Below, one piece after another: positions 24,642 to 37,924 of a stretch of 64,000 bases of DNA (the first letter of the stretch is position 1; each line of letters starts with the position of its first letter). Source of the DNA: Chamaecrista fasciculata. Taxonomy: Eukaryota; Streptophyta; Magnoliopsida; Fabales; Fabaceae. Position numbers and translations under genes: made by a program. The notes under the pieces are model-generated. The model saw only the letters and a list, made by a program, of their open reading frames with translations. It made no database searches and was not told where the DNA came from. The stretch covers positions 1-64,000 of the forward strand of contig QANZ01008508.1 in the NCBI GenBank assembly GCA_003254925.1, given 5' to 3'.

Positions 24642-25453
24642 ACATTGTTTCCTATGTGATATAAGTCTCATGAAGAGTAATTTATAATTCTAAATCCGTC
24701 ATAATTAAACTTGAAACGAGAGAGAAGAGATATTTAATCCAAATCGTGTCACAATAACACTGTTGTTAAGAAATATTCTACAATTGTATAAATTATAGGA
24801 AGCGATAATTATACTCCTTACAATTAAACAAATTCTTCATTTGAAGAATAAAGCTCAGAAATTTTCAACAATTCCAGAGCTTTGCATTAACTTATCTATG
24901 AGACATTAATTGAAATATCTGCGGTCCCTGTCAATCATTTTTTTGATTATGTAAAATATTAAATAATTTAATTAATTAAAGCAATGACAATATCAAGTTT
25001 TCAAACTAGTGGATATATACATATATATGTCAGATCGAGAAAATTATATAGTAAATATTTTAGACTCAAGGCATATATTTTAAATAAATATATAACGAAA
25101 TATTATTCTTTTTGAACTTTAAGTTAATATGAAAATGTTTAACTTTTGTTAAAAACAAGTTAAGTAATCATGTGATCTCTGCACTTTCTTCATCCCAATA
25201 TTCCAGCCTCTGTCTGTGAATTTATTATTGTTAAAGCAAAAAGAAATTGTAGTCAATTTAAAATTGAAATTTAATGTTTTTGTTTGTTTTATTTCATCTT
25301 CATTAATTAAGGAATAAATTTTGCATGCATGTCCATATTAAGGATCGTTTCTTGAGAGAGAGAGAGATCACTAAGTAATTGCTAACATGGTATCCAAGGG
25401 AGAACACTTTTTTTTGTCTTACATACATTTATATATATATATATATATATACA
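24642..25453. other. AT-rich spacer, no gene seen
   Basis: About 24660-24750 carries one more copy of the shared repeat core (GAAGAGTAATTTATAATTC.., AAACTTGAAACGAG..). There is an (AT)n run at about 25430-25450. Nothing else was recognised. Confidence 0.45.
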
Positions 25454-25484
25454 CTAGTATGATACCCGTGCGTTCGCACGGGTG
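25454..25484 (-). mobile_element. Helitron 3' terminus (minus strand)
   Basis: Read on the minus strand, a 20-base palindromic hairpin (stem ACCCGTGCG with a 2-base turn, 25464-25483) is followed about ten bases later by CTAG and then T, the standard Helitron 3' end inserted at an A/T site. The element body must extend to higher coordinates; no 5' TC terminus was found, so its length is unknown. Confidence 0.65.
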
Positions 25485-25559
25485 TTTTTGTCTAATTTTT
25501 TGTTGTAAGCTTTAAAATTTAATAACTTAATAACTTAATAACTGAATTGTAATTATGAA

Positions 25560-25675
25560 TGTTTTAAAACTGTATTACTTATCAAATCAAGCACATAACA
25601 AAATTGTAAGCACATAACAAAATTACTTATCAAATCAAGCACATAACAAAATTGTAAGCTTTAAAACTTTATAAC
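25560..25675 (+). repeat. short tandem repeat (about 47-bp unit, 2 copies)
   Basis: ACTTATCAAATCAAGCACAT followed by AACAAAATTGTAAG occurs twice in direct order, inside the presumed Helitron. Confidence 0.75.
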
Positions 25676-26540
25676 TGAATAATACAATAAGGTTTGAAAT
25701 CTTAGTTAAATCCAGTTAAAAATCATTATAATTATGAATAATGAACTTCAGCAATGTCATGCCCACTTCCGTTTTCTTTCAGTTATTAACCTGGACATTT
25801 TTATCTCAATCTAAGCATCCATTAAACAGACTGACAGAAATAATCAAGCCTATCCAAAAAATAACTAAATCCAAAGAAATATAATTTGAGATAGGTCCTT
25901 TACTACCAACAATCTATAAATTACAAACTAAAGAGGTATTAGATAATCTAATATTATTACAGTACACAATAGTAAATTTGGTAGAGTCTTGCTAAATAAA
26001 CTATGATTACAACCTAATTACATAAGTATTCTTAAAGTAGTATAATTACAACACAGTATTCATTCAAAATATTTACCAAGATCGAACTCTTGCCAAGGGT
26101 TTTAAGGTGAAATGATCCAAATTTATCCATCTTTATAGTTGCCTAAAAGATCAGGCAAAACATAAGTAAATAAACCTCTGCTCTAGAAACAACGAAGCAA
26201 ATAAATTACTCCATAGGTACAATCTATAATATGCAATTATAAAATAGAGATGGTCTCAAACACAAAATAGACAGAGACATAAAGAAAGAAAATAATAAGT
26301 ACAATTAGACAGAAAATTAGGATATAGAGCTTTATATATACATGCTGATATTGTTCATGGTGATGGAGTAGAATCAATCTATTACTCCTATTTGAAAAGT
26401 AACTGCACGTACATAAAGAGATATCAGCTACAAAATGATAAACATATTCTATAGTAGTTGTAGTTGTCATGAAAAGGCAGGAAAAGAATTGCTTAAATTT
26501 TTATTGCTAAGAAAAAAGCAGATGGACCAAGTCCTTACTT

Positions 26541-26645
26541 CTAACCAACTTCCTTCTCAACCATCTCTATAGATGCATAAATAGCAGTAGCATCTCCAGG
26601 CCTCCTTGGACACAATTTAACTGGAATTTTCTCCATTTCAAAGAA
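26541..26645 (-). pseudogene. UDP-glucose 4-epimerase C-terminal exon fragment
   Basis: The minus-strand frame reads [20 protein letters not shown] followed by [10 protein letters not shown] and a stop. This closely matches the conserved C-terminal segment of plant UDP-glucose 4-epimerase (UGE), where the family continues GWKAKYG..EEMCRDQWNW. Here a stop falls right after the glycine, and neither the preceding Rossmann-fold exons nor the YxxxK active site is present nearby. It is therefore an isolated fragment, probably captured by the Helitron whose 3' end is at 25454. A distant real exon is very unlikely given the stop. Confidence 0.65.
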
Positions 26646-26649
26646 CCAA

Positions 26650-27940
26650 TGAAGCAAAGGCCGAAGTATGCATTTTGAAAGTAGAAAAGTGAGTTTCTTG
26701 ATCATATCACTAAAAAGCAAACAAAGGGAAATATGCTTCAATCAAAATTATTACAGAATACAGACAGCAAAGTCTCTATCTTTGCTAGTTTTAACTTTTA
26801 ACAACAGTATAATAATTCTCAACCTAAATGCAATTTTACCACTTCATTTGAGTATTGAAATCATGTTCTAGTCATTACCACATGCTATTTTGTGTGATTT
26901 CAAATTTGATGCAATCAAGGAAAAAAAAATAAAAAAGAATATAGGATACGCCAATGATCAAGTCATTACCACATGCTATTTTTTAAAGGACTTATTAGAC
27001 ATTTGGAAAACCTCAAACTTCAGCAATGAGTAATTCTATGAAAATGGGTTCCCACAACACATTCAGACGAAATACTTCTAAATCTAAAGTTCCAATAAAC
27101 AAAAGATCTAGATTGTCAACCTTAATATTTTGTTCTTTAACTTTGCTAAAAGGTACTGCAATGCATTTTCTTAAACTGCAGAAGTATTAGAGCCAATAAA
27201 ATGAAGAGTGAGCTTTGAAATAAGAATAGCAGGAGATCTGCATCCTTGTCAAATGCAAAGAATGCGAGCTAGAACCAAAGGTGACAAAGATTTTCTTGTC
27301 AGAAAAAGAAAACTTTAAATCAGTTATAATATCTCCAAAATTAGAGAAAGACTCATCAAAACACATCTTATAAAAAAAACGTGCAGCAAACACACGTCAC
27401 AGAGCCAACATGCAAAGGAGAATAAAGGTTGAGAACAAAGGGAAAAAGAAGTGACAACATAACATTGTGCCAAAAGTTCAGTTTATATGACAAAAACTGG
27501 TATAGTTTATACGACAGAAAAAAAGATATGTATGGCAGTTTATAAATATTTCTGTCTACTTAAGTATAAATTTTGTCAATAGTATAAATTTTGTCAATGA
27601 TATAAAACAGAAAAAAGAAGAAAGGCAGTGACATTCTCAAACACCTAACTTTCCCAGACAACCAATAGTTATGAAAATATCAGTTCTCTCACATCACAAA
27701 TATGCATATTGAAACATTTAAAGCCTTACCATTATTCTCCAACTATTGAAATGATGGGTAAATGAAATCTGCAGATTAAATAATAATTAAAAGTGTATCA
27801 GTAATAGTTAAAAGTGTTTCATTACATTATTGCTTCTTAATGTAACCAATTACATAATTACCATACCCATCTCCAACTATAAATTCAATGCATAAAATTG
27901 TGCCAGTAAGTTTGGTCATTGATCAACAAACAAGATAGGC
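26650..27940. other. AT-rich region, no gene recognised
   Basis: Possibly the rest of the Helitron body. Short open frames here (for example minus 27187-27393) resemble nothing I know. Confidence 0.4.
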
Positions 27941-27946
27941 ACTATG

Positions 27947-28340
27947 CAATCGTGAATGAGCAGCCAAGATTATATATAGGCACTATGCAAAAGGTGACTT
28001 GTTTGAGGTAAATCAACAAACATCCGTGTCTGACTGGAGTGCCAATTTCATTAAAACACAAAAACTCAAAGTTTCAATTTCACCAGAATATTGTGTCTTG
28101 AAACCAAAGGTACAACGTTTCAAGGATCTTCGTCCGGTATTTTCATTTAGGCTCCATGCGGCAGTCAGATGACTATTGAACAAGCCTCTGCTGCTGACTC
28201 TGTTATGGAGCCCTATCCCTAACTCCTAATAGTAATACTAAATACCAAATATTGCATCTATTCTTACTGTTCTAGCGAATTAGAAAAACCATGGATTCAA
28301 ATGGACTCACTTGGTAAGAACATATGAAAATGTACCCAAT
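27947..28340 (+). repeat. inverted duplication, left arm, outer part (394 bp)
   Basis: It pairs as an inverted copy with 29759-30151 at very high identity; only scattered single-base differences are visible over nearly 400 bases. No coding match. The internal phrase CATGCGGCAGTCAGATGACT occurs in both arms. Confidence 0.9.
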
Positions 28341-28494
28341 ACCCTCAGATCCCTGAAGCACTGATGGGAGGCGCTTTATATATTTGCTGAGGAAACCCTA
28401 AAGTGTCTGTGAATTTACCAGAATACCACCACATGGCCTTGTCTAATAGGCCCATCAATGATTTTCTAGTTTGGGCCTAAAAAGTGTATTGGGC
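28341..28494 (+). promoter_or_regulatory. left-arm-only segment with site II and telo-box motifs
   Basis: These 154 bases have no counterpart in the right arm. They hold one GGCCCA (28449) and two TGGGCC (28472, 28490) motifs, plus the telo-box AAACCCTAA (28393). In plants this combination is typical of promoters of ribosomal-protein and other growth-related genes. No matching gene follows in either direction, so if it is a promoter piece it is orphaned. Confidence 0.4.
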
Positions 28495-28626
28495 CTTAGA
28501 ACCCAAGATTAAATTCTAAGGGGATTAGGGGAAGGAGAAAACGACGAGGTTAGATCAGACTTCAAAAGGTTCTTCATTTTTTTGACTGGTTCAGTTTTTC
28601 CGTACGTGACATTGTGACACGGTTAG
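28495..28626 (+). repeat. inverted duplication, left arm, inner part
   Basis: It pairs with 29049-29172, from CTTAGAACCCAAGATTAAAT at the outer edge to GTGACACGGTTAG at the inner edge. Confidence 0.85.
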
Positions 28627-28681
28627 GGGTGTACAAAAAAGGCCCGGCCCGGCGGACCCGGCCCGGCCCGACCCGACCCGT
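28624..28681. mobile_element. hAT MITE end fragment
   Basis: TAGGGGTGTACA followed by GGCCCGGCCCGG/CCCGACCCG subterminal repeats, the same family as the hAT MITE at 18758. Only one end, about 58 bases, is present. Confidence 0.7.
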
Positions 28682-28689
28682 CATACTAT

Positions 28690-29023
28690 CCCATCCCTCT
28701 AACGTTTTCTATCAATTTCTCCGTTAAAAAAGTTGACAAAATTGATTTTTAACTCCTAAAAGTTTTAATTTTTACATTAAGAACCTTCTATCTCTGGTCT
28801 CTAATTTTAACGTTTTCCATACTTACTGTAAAAATTAAAATTTTTAGGAGTTAAAAATCAATTTTATCAATTTTTTAATGGAGAAAGGATGAAAAACGTT
28901 AGAGGGACCAACTTTGCCAAGTTTTGCATAACTGGAGGACCAATATAGAACGAAAAATAACTGGTGGACCAATTTGGAACACTGAGCATAACTGGGAGAC
29001 CAAAATAGGACTTTGGCAAAAAA
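28690..29023. mobile_element. MITE with long inverted repeats at the centre of the inverted duplication
   Basis: CTCTAACGTTTTCTATCAAT..TTTTTAACTCCTAAAAG on the left pairs with its inverted copy ending near 28905. The right side continues to GACCAAAATAGGACTTTGGC, the same terminus as the Mutator-like MITE at 7749. The left terminus is missing where the hAT fragment sits. Confidence 0.6.
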
Positions 29024-29048
29024 AAAAAAGAGAGCACTAACCGACCTA

Positions 29049-29172
29049 CCTAGCCGTGTCACAATGTCACGTACGAAAAACTAAACCAGTCACAAAAATG
29101 AGGAACCTTTTGAAGTCTGAACTAACCTCGTCGTTTTCTTCTTTACCTTAGAATTTAATCTTGGGTTCTAAG
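29049..29172 (-). repeat. inverted duplication, right arm, inner part
   Basis: Inverted copy of 28495-28626. It is followed directly by the TAGGGATGG terminus at 29173. Confidence 0.85.
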
Positions 29173-29758
29173 TAGGGATGGCAATTTTTCCCCACGAACG
29201 GGGATTCCCGCGGGTATTACCCTGCGGGGATCCCTAGATGCGGGGAAAAATTCCCCGCGAGGTGGGGATGGGGATAAAATTTACCCCAAACACTATTCGG
29301 GGACGAGGACGGGGAGTATGTCCCCCGCCCTGCGAGGTCCCCGTCCCCAAAAATTATAATCTTATAGTAGGACTAAATTGAAATATTTTTTATTATACAA
29401 GGACTGAATTTATAATTTGCTCTTTGTATCATTATTAATAACATTATCTTCCTCACATCAATCCTAAACCGAGCTGCTACTTCATCTTCTTTTCCCCCAC
29501 TCACTCTTTTCTTTACCAAAATCTCATTAACACTTGCCTAATTCTAACCCTAGCAGCTGACCAACGCATACGCACAAGAGACACACAAGAGTTATCTTCC
29601 TTCACTTCCGTCGAATCTTCCCGTCGCCGCTGTTGGCTCCTTCCGTCGAACTCGAATCTTCCCGTCGACGTTGTTGCCTTCCTCTCCTAGGTAGCGCCAT
29701 CTCTCACTCATTTCTCCTAGCTAGTGTCGACAGCGAACCCAATCGTCCTCTCCTCCCC
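29173..29758. mobile_element. hAT-like element end with GC-rich leader, truncated
   Basis: It begins TAGGGATGGCAA followed by CCCCGC/GGGGAT repeats (to about 29345), a hAT-type terminus common in plants. Further in there is a CCTTCCGTCGAA/TCTTCCCGTCG stretch duplicated in tandem (about 29605-29680), like the 5' leader of a transposase gene. No transposase coding sequence and no opposite terminus are present. It separates the two parts of the right arm. Confidence 0.55.
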
Positions 29759-30151
29759 ATTGGGTGCATTTTCATATGTTCTTACCAAGTGAGTCCATTT
29801 GAATCCATGGTTTTTTTATTCGCTAGAACAGTAAGAATAGATGCAATATTTGGTATTTAGTATTACTATTAGGAGTTAGGGATAGGGCTCCATAGCAGAG
29901 TCAGCAGCAGAGGCTTGTTCAATAGTCATCTGACTGCCGCATGGAGCCTAAATGAAAATACCCGACGAAGATCCTTGAAACGTTGTACCTTTGGTTTCAA
30001 GACACAATATTCTGGTGAAATTGAAACTTCGAGTTTTTGTGTTTTAATGAAATTGGCACTCCAGTCAGACACGGGTGTTTGTTGATTTACCTCAAACAAG
30101 TCACCTTTTGCATAGTGCCTATATATAATCTTGGCTGCTCATTCACGATTG
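29759..30151 (-). repeat. inverted duplication, right arm, outer part (393 bp)
   Basis: Inverted copy of 27947-28340. Its outer edge lies about 0.95 kb upstream of the ferrochelatase start codon. Confidence 0.9.
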
Positions 30152-30392
30152 GAGGCCACCCACTTCTCATGGTTACCTTCAAATTTAAAGCAGCTATATT
30201 CTTCCCTCTTCCCCCGTATTTCTCTTTTCTTTTTGTGGGTTTTTACGACTAGATGAGACAGATGGCCGAGAGGGAAAACAAATAAAATCTGTCAGTTTCC
30301 AAGCTAGATGAAATATGAGATGCAGATTGAAAATATGCGATCTTTGGGTTTGTTAAAGAAGAAAGTAAAAATAATAATTCAATATGAACAAT

Positions 30393-30460
30393 CAATCTAT
30401 CTATCTATCTTCTATTATCTATCTATATATCTATCTATCTATCTTCTATCTATATCTTCA
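30393..30460 (+). repeat. TCTA microsatellite
   Basis: An interrupted (TCTA)n tract, followed by two direct copies of a roughly 33-base unit containing TTCTCATTTGACAAGTG. Confidence 0.85.
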
Positions 30461-30620
30461 AAACAAAGTTCTCATTTGACAAGTGAATCTTCAAAACAAT
30501 GTTCTCATTTGACAAGTGTCAATATTCTAGGGAGAGTAACATCTTCTTCTTCTTTTTCCTACTCTCAATAACAATTCAATATGACCTTGGCTTTTTTTTT
30601 TTTAGGACAAAGTTCGGTTG

Positions 30621-30756
30621 CTTCTCTATTCCTTCCTATTAATGCAACACGTTTTGNAAATAACAAATGACAAGTATACAAGTTGAATTGGGCTGAAAGG
30701 ACTCAAAATCTTAAAATTCTCTTCTCTATTCCTTCCTATTAATGCAACACGTTTTG
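30621..30756 (+). repeat. 36-bp direct duplication flanking a single N
   Basis: CTTCTCTATTCCTTCCTATT and the following 16 bases occur at 30621-30656 and 30721-30756. The first copy stops at the N at 30657, like the case at 2171. Probably an assembly artefact in the ferrochelatase upstream region. Confidence 0.75.
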
Positions 30757-31099
30757 TGGGGCGATTTTGGAGAGAGAGGCACTGCACCGAGATCGAGTCT
30801 AAAGCCTCTGGTTGACTGTGGACTGGTGAGGTGGGACGGAGACGAAGATACTTTAATTTTTTTGATTGACTTTTCGGTTCTAGATTAATTGTTTTGTTAG
30901 GCATTCTATTGTACCTCTAGGAATAGTTTATAGTTTACAAATTATTAAACACTTCTCTACAGCCATATTCTTTTTCTTATTCTGGACATTTCTTTTTGTT
31001 CCCGTAATTCTCTGCAGCTTCTTTGTGAAGCATCAAAGGAGTTCGATTTGATTTTTTTTTTAATCAATTTCGGTCGATCCGCATTAGAATTTCGGCGTC

Positions 31100-34000
31100 A
31101 TGATGGCAACCTCCTGTTCTGGTGTTCTTCCCAGTGGTTCCTGTCTTCGTAATTTGGATCATGAATTGAAAGTGTAAGCACCTCCTGCCGATTAACTTTC
31201 CATTTCACTGCGTTGATACATTTATCTGTCTTCGCTTGCAAGTATAATCTGGTGGAATATATTACTTTATCAACCGTTTCGATTAATCCATTACAAAATC
31301 TAAAACCCTCAAACTCGCATATCTTTAATTTTGTGAAGTGATCGTGCTATTCATATTATCATACCCTTCTCACCATGTCGTAAGATTAGTTCCCTTCGCT
31401 TATTTCAGATGTTTAGGAAAGTGTGTCTCTGATGGAGTGAGACATTTCTCTCTCCTCCTAACCCAAACTCCAAAGGTTTTAGGATTGAATATCATAAACT
31501 CGATTTTTTTTACTTTTGTTATGTCTTTTCGAGATCAAAGAAATTTGATTGATTTCAATCAGCCGGGTAAACTTTCTTAAAATTTATTTCTAGCAAGTAT
31601 TGTTCTCAATGCTCTTTTCATTTTCGTCAACATAAGACTCAGCTCCTCTGTTTCAGGCCTTGCTTTGGTACCAGATTTCTTACAAATGTGTCTGGTAACA
31701 AGTCTGCTTCTCAAGCATCCTTGATTATGTGCTCTAGCTCAACTGATGGAAGAAATGGCATGTCCCAGGGATCTGTTAGTTGGGATCCCCATGGTAGGAG
31801 AAACATAGTAGGTCAAACTCATTGTTCTGTGGGTACGTGCACATATGATGGCCTCACCTTAGAATCGCCATCCCATGTTGTGGATGAAAAAGTTGGGGTG
31901 CTGCTTCTCAATCTTGGAGGACCAGAGACACTGAATGATGTTCAACCTTTTCTGTTTAATCTTTTTGCTGATCCTGTATGTTGATTTTTACCCCTTCTGT
32001 TTGACTCAAAATGATTTCTTTTTTCTCTATCTCTGTAACAGTAGCCGTAAGCATTTACATGAATTATTTGCTAATATTTTTCTTGTATGGAAATAGGATA
32101 TCATTCGGCTACCGAGGTTGTTTAGGTTTCTCCAGCGACCATTGGCACAATTGATTTCTGTGGTTCGGGCACCTAAATCTAAGGAAGGATACGCTGCTAT
32201 CGGAGGTGGTTCCCCTTTAAGAAAAATTACGGACAAACAGGTGAGATTGATTTTTTTGTGCCTTATTTTCTTCCGGATATGATTGTACTTTTCATTTTCA
32301 CAAAGAGGAATACTTTCATTTCCATCATATTCTATCCAACATTATACTAACTTATGGTTTTTAATGAATTTGATGTTGTTAATGATGCTGTTGTTGTTTG
32401 TGCTGCATCTGCAGGCTCACGCAATTAAAATGGCTTTGGAAGCAAAGGGCCTTTCGACGAAGGTCTATGTGGGGATGCGATACTGGTACCCGTTCACTGA
32501 AGAAGCAGTTCAGCAAGTAAGTCCATATTCATTTGGGTGGCTGGCAGTTTACCATGTTACTCTGCCCATGTCATTCTTATATCCCCTCCCTGTATGTCAA
32601 GATGATGTTTTCTTTGTCCATGTTTTTCTTTTCCTAATTGAATAGCGTACAGGGTTACCAATAAAGAGTTAAATAACTAGTTCTTACATCCAATCCATCA
32701 ATTTATAATTGAAGATTAAATTGAATAGCTTTCTATACATGATAGATGAAGAGGGATGGGATAACAAAACTTGTGGTGCTGCCTCTTTATCCCCAATTTT
32801 CTATTTCCACAACTGGGTCGAGCATCCGTGTTCTCCAACATATGTTCAGGTGCGCATGACTCTTAAACATTTGCTTTGTCAAATCTCTTGATAATTTGAA
32901 GCATATTAAGCCCTGATTTTTCTATTTTTCAGGGAAGATAAGTATTTGTCTAGTCTCCCTGTTTCTATCATAAACTCTTGGTATGAAAGGGCAGGTTATA
33001 TTAAATCTATGGCAGACTTGATTGAGGAAGAGCTTCAGACTCTTCCTGAACCTAAGGAGGTGGGTTTTTTTTTTCAAATGCATTGGTTATTTTGTGGGAC
33101 TTGGTGTCAGGTCTGCTAAAACACGGGTTACAATGTGTTTGACTCCTAATTGGACCATGCTTTGTCTTTTTTACCTTAAAATTAGGCAATGATATTCTTT
33201 AGCGCCCACGGTGTACCTGTCAGTTATGTTGAGGATGCTGGGGATCCATACCGAGATCAAATGGAGGAATGCATTTTCTTAATCATGCAGGAATTGAAAG
33301 CTAGAGGAATCAACAATGAGCACACTCTTGCATATCAGGTTTGTTATGATATTTGAGCACTTCACTCTCAAGTCTCATCCTGATTCTTCTTTACTAATTA
33401 GGAAAATATTGCATGGTTATTTGATCTTTACTTGCTATTTGCTAACTGGTGTTCTTGCGTCTTCTTGTAACCCCATTCTTGTTTGCATTCTCATTCTTTT
33501 TTGTTGGATGGGTTTCCAGAGCCGAGTGGGTCCTGTACAATGGCTGAAACCATACACGGATGAAGTGTTGGTTGAGCTTGGCCAGAAAGGTGTGAAGAGT
33601 CTTTTAGCTGTTCCCGTAAGGTAATTTTTATTGGCCTCTAAGAGCATACGACTGTGGTTATAGCACTCCTAAAACTACTATTATTAAGTCTTCTCTAATT
33701 AAAAGTATAAGATAGTGAAGTAGTTTGAACTTTGATGTTTCAAAAAGCTATCTACCGACCGACCATATTTTGTCAAAGAAATATTTATACTTATGAAATA
33801 ATAACGACTTGGGTGAAAGCCTTTTATTTTTGTGCTTAAGATATGTGGGTTGTTAGTTGCAGAGACCAAGGGACCAAACTTAAGATAGGTGAAAAGTTTG
33901 TTAAGTGTTAATTAAAAGTCTTTTTGTTTTCCTTGTACTCCAGCTTTGTGAGTGAGCACATTGAGACCCTCGAAGAAATTGATATGGAGTACAAGCATTT

Positions 34001-34262
34001 GGCACTTGAATCTGGCATCAAGAATTGGGGACGTGTTCCTGCCCTTGGTACCAACACTACTTTCATTATGGATCTGGCAGATGCAGTAACAGAGGCTCTC
34101 CCTTCGGCCACAGCCATGTATTCACCAACTAGCTCCTCTGAAGATGTTGGACATGATGACCCACTGAGATATTTGATCAAAATGTTCTTCGGTTCAATCT
34201 TGGCATTCGTATTGCTTTTGTCACCCAAAATGATTATGGCATTCAAAAACCAAATCATCTAG
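31100..34262 (+). CDS. FC1: ferrochelatase, FC1 type (plastid/organelle)
   Basis: Exons 31100-31173, 31657-31975, 32097-32240, 32415-32516, 32746-32849, 32933-33059, 33186-33338, 33520-33620 and 33944-34262 join in frame to 480 aa. The enzyme inserts Fe2+ into protoporphyrin IX to make protoheme. The core begins near residue 102 ([13 protein letters not shown]), after a Ser-rich N-terminus that looks like a transit peptide. Conserved features are [31 protein letters not shown], the catalytic histidine H298 in FFSAHGVP, and [10 protein letters not shown]. The C-terminus (449-480) is a short hydrophobic tail, [17 protein letters not shown]. It lacks the LHC/CAB-like helix that marks FC2, which is why I call FC1. 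Two ATGs are adjacent (31100, 31103) and either could be used. The upstream region carries the inverted duplication ending at 30151. Confidence 0.93.
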
Positions 34263-35580
34263 AAGAATATTGAACTGCCAACTGAATTTGATGATTTCTC
34301 CGTTAATGGTAGCTAACAAATGCCGGTTATACTCATTTTCTCCTTTGAACCTTATACATTTACAGAGCTGAGATTTTTTTTTGGTCAGAGCAGAGTTGAC
34401 TAGTTGAGATACAAAGAAGTGTTTTTTGTATTTAGATCCTGATCCTGATAGTTGATCAAGAAGAATATCTTCAGTGGTTTTCCGTTTTTTTTTTGGCTTT
34501 GTATATTGTCTTGGTGATATATATAAATATATATATATATTATGTTTTCTTTTTTGTCATAAGCAGCGAACTTACAATGTGATTAGTAAAAGGAGTGATA
34601 CTTTTCTATTTTCTATTGTTGAACTTGCCCTCATCTTCTGTTTTAAGCAGTAATAATTTTCTTAAGGCTCTGAGCTCTGGTTTTCATTGCATTTAATGTA
34701 GTGGCCTTTTAAGCTGCCATCCTTTTAGTGCAAGTGACTTTAAGGAATTTCAGACCGGAAAAAAAAACTTCAAGGAATTCATACGACCCCCTAGACATTT
34801 TATACAATAAAATGAAAGAAATATGGTGTCCACCTTGTACTTTCTACAAGACAATTTTTATTTTCAGGACAAAACTACACGAGAAATATACTAGAGGCTC
34901 TTGAATTAATCCTCGGCCTCAAAAAGCACAAAAATGAGCGGAGACCTTTGCTGTCACGTTCTGTTACTCGTCGATGAATACAGAATTCTCTACCAGACAG
35001 TCACGCCGAATTAATGGTGATTATCTTGAGATAACTTTAGCAAAGTCATTCTCAGATGGGGGGAAATAACTAAATGGATTGTTCATTGAATTAACATTTA
35101 ACAACCCCAGGTCACGTATAAGGAGAAAAAAGTCATAGTAGTAAAAGCTGACTGAGGTAATTCATGTCTCATGCAAGTCTAGTAAATCCCATTAAAATCG
35201 CAAAAAGTATTCTTAAAATGATCTAGAATAAGCAACAGAAAAATTAATAAAAACACACAAAGATGCCTTATGAATCAAACATAAGCTCTTATTTTATCCC
35301 AGATTAATCAGCATACATGAGGAGCTTCAATGAAAACGAAAAAGGCAGATTCATAAGTAGATACAAGTCCAACAGTAATAAAACTCTGAGAGACCTTAAG
35401 TTCCACAAAATCAAAACAAAATGTCAAACAACAAATTACATCCCGGGATGTGATATGTGGCTAGGAAATATTTCAATACAATGTTCCCTTTGCAACATCT
35501 TAGCAATGCAAACTACCTCTGTATTGCTTATTTAACACAAGGAAACAGCTTAGGCTGTCAAGAAATAAACATAATTGACC
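34263..35580. other. 3' regions between ferrochelatase and the complex I gene
   Basis: Convergent 3' UTRs and spacer. An (AT)n run lies at about 34519-34541. No further gene was recognised. Confidence 0.6.
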
Positions 35581-37878
<2,298 letters not shown>

Positions 37879-37924
37879 GGCGGTGGAGAAGACGAAAGGG
37901 AAACCGGAGGGAGAAGAAGGACAA

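Noticed and set aside
30446-30520. A Helitron 5' end suggested by TATCTTCAAAACAAAG
   Set aside because: The sequence is a short tandem repeat after a microsatellite, and no matching 3' hairpin with CTAG could be placed downstream.
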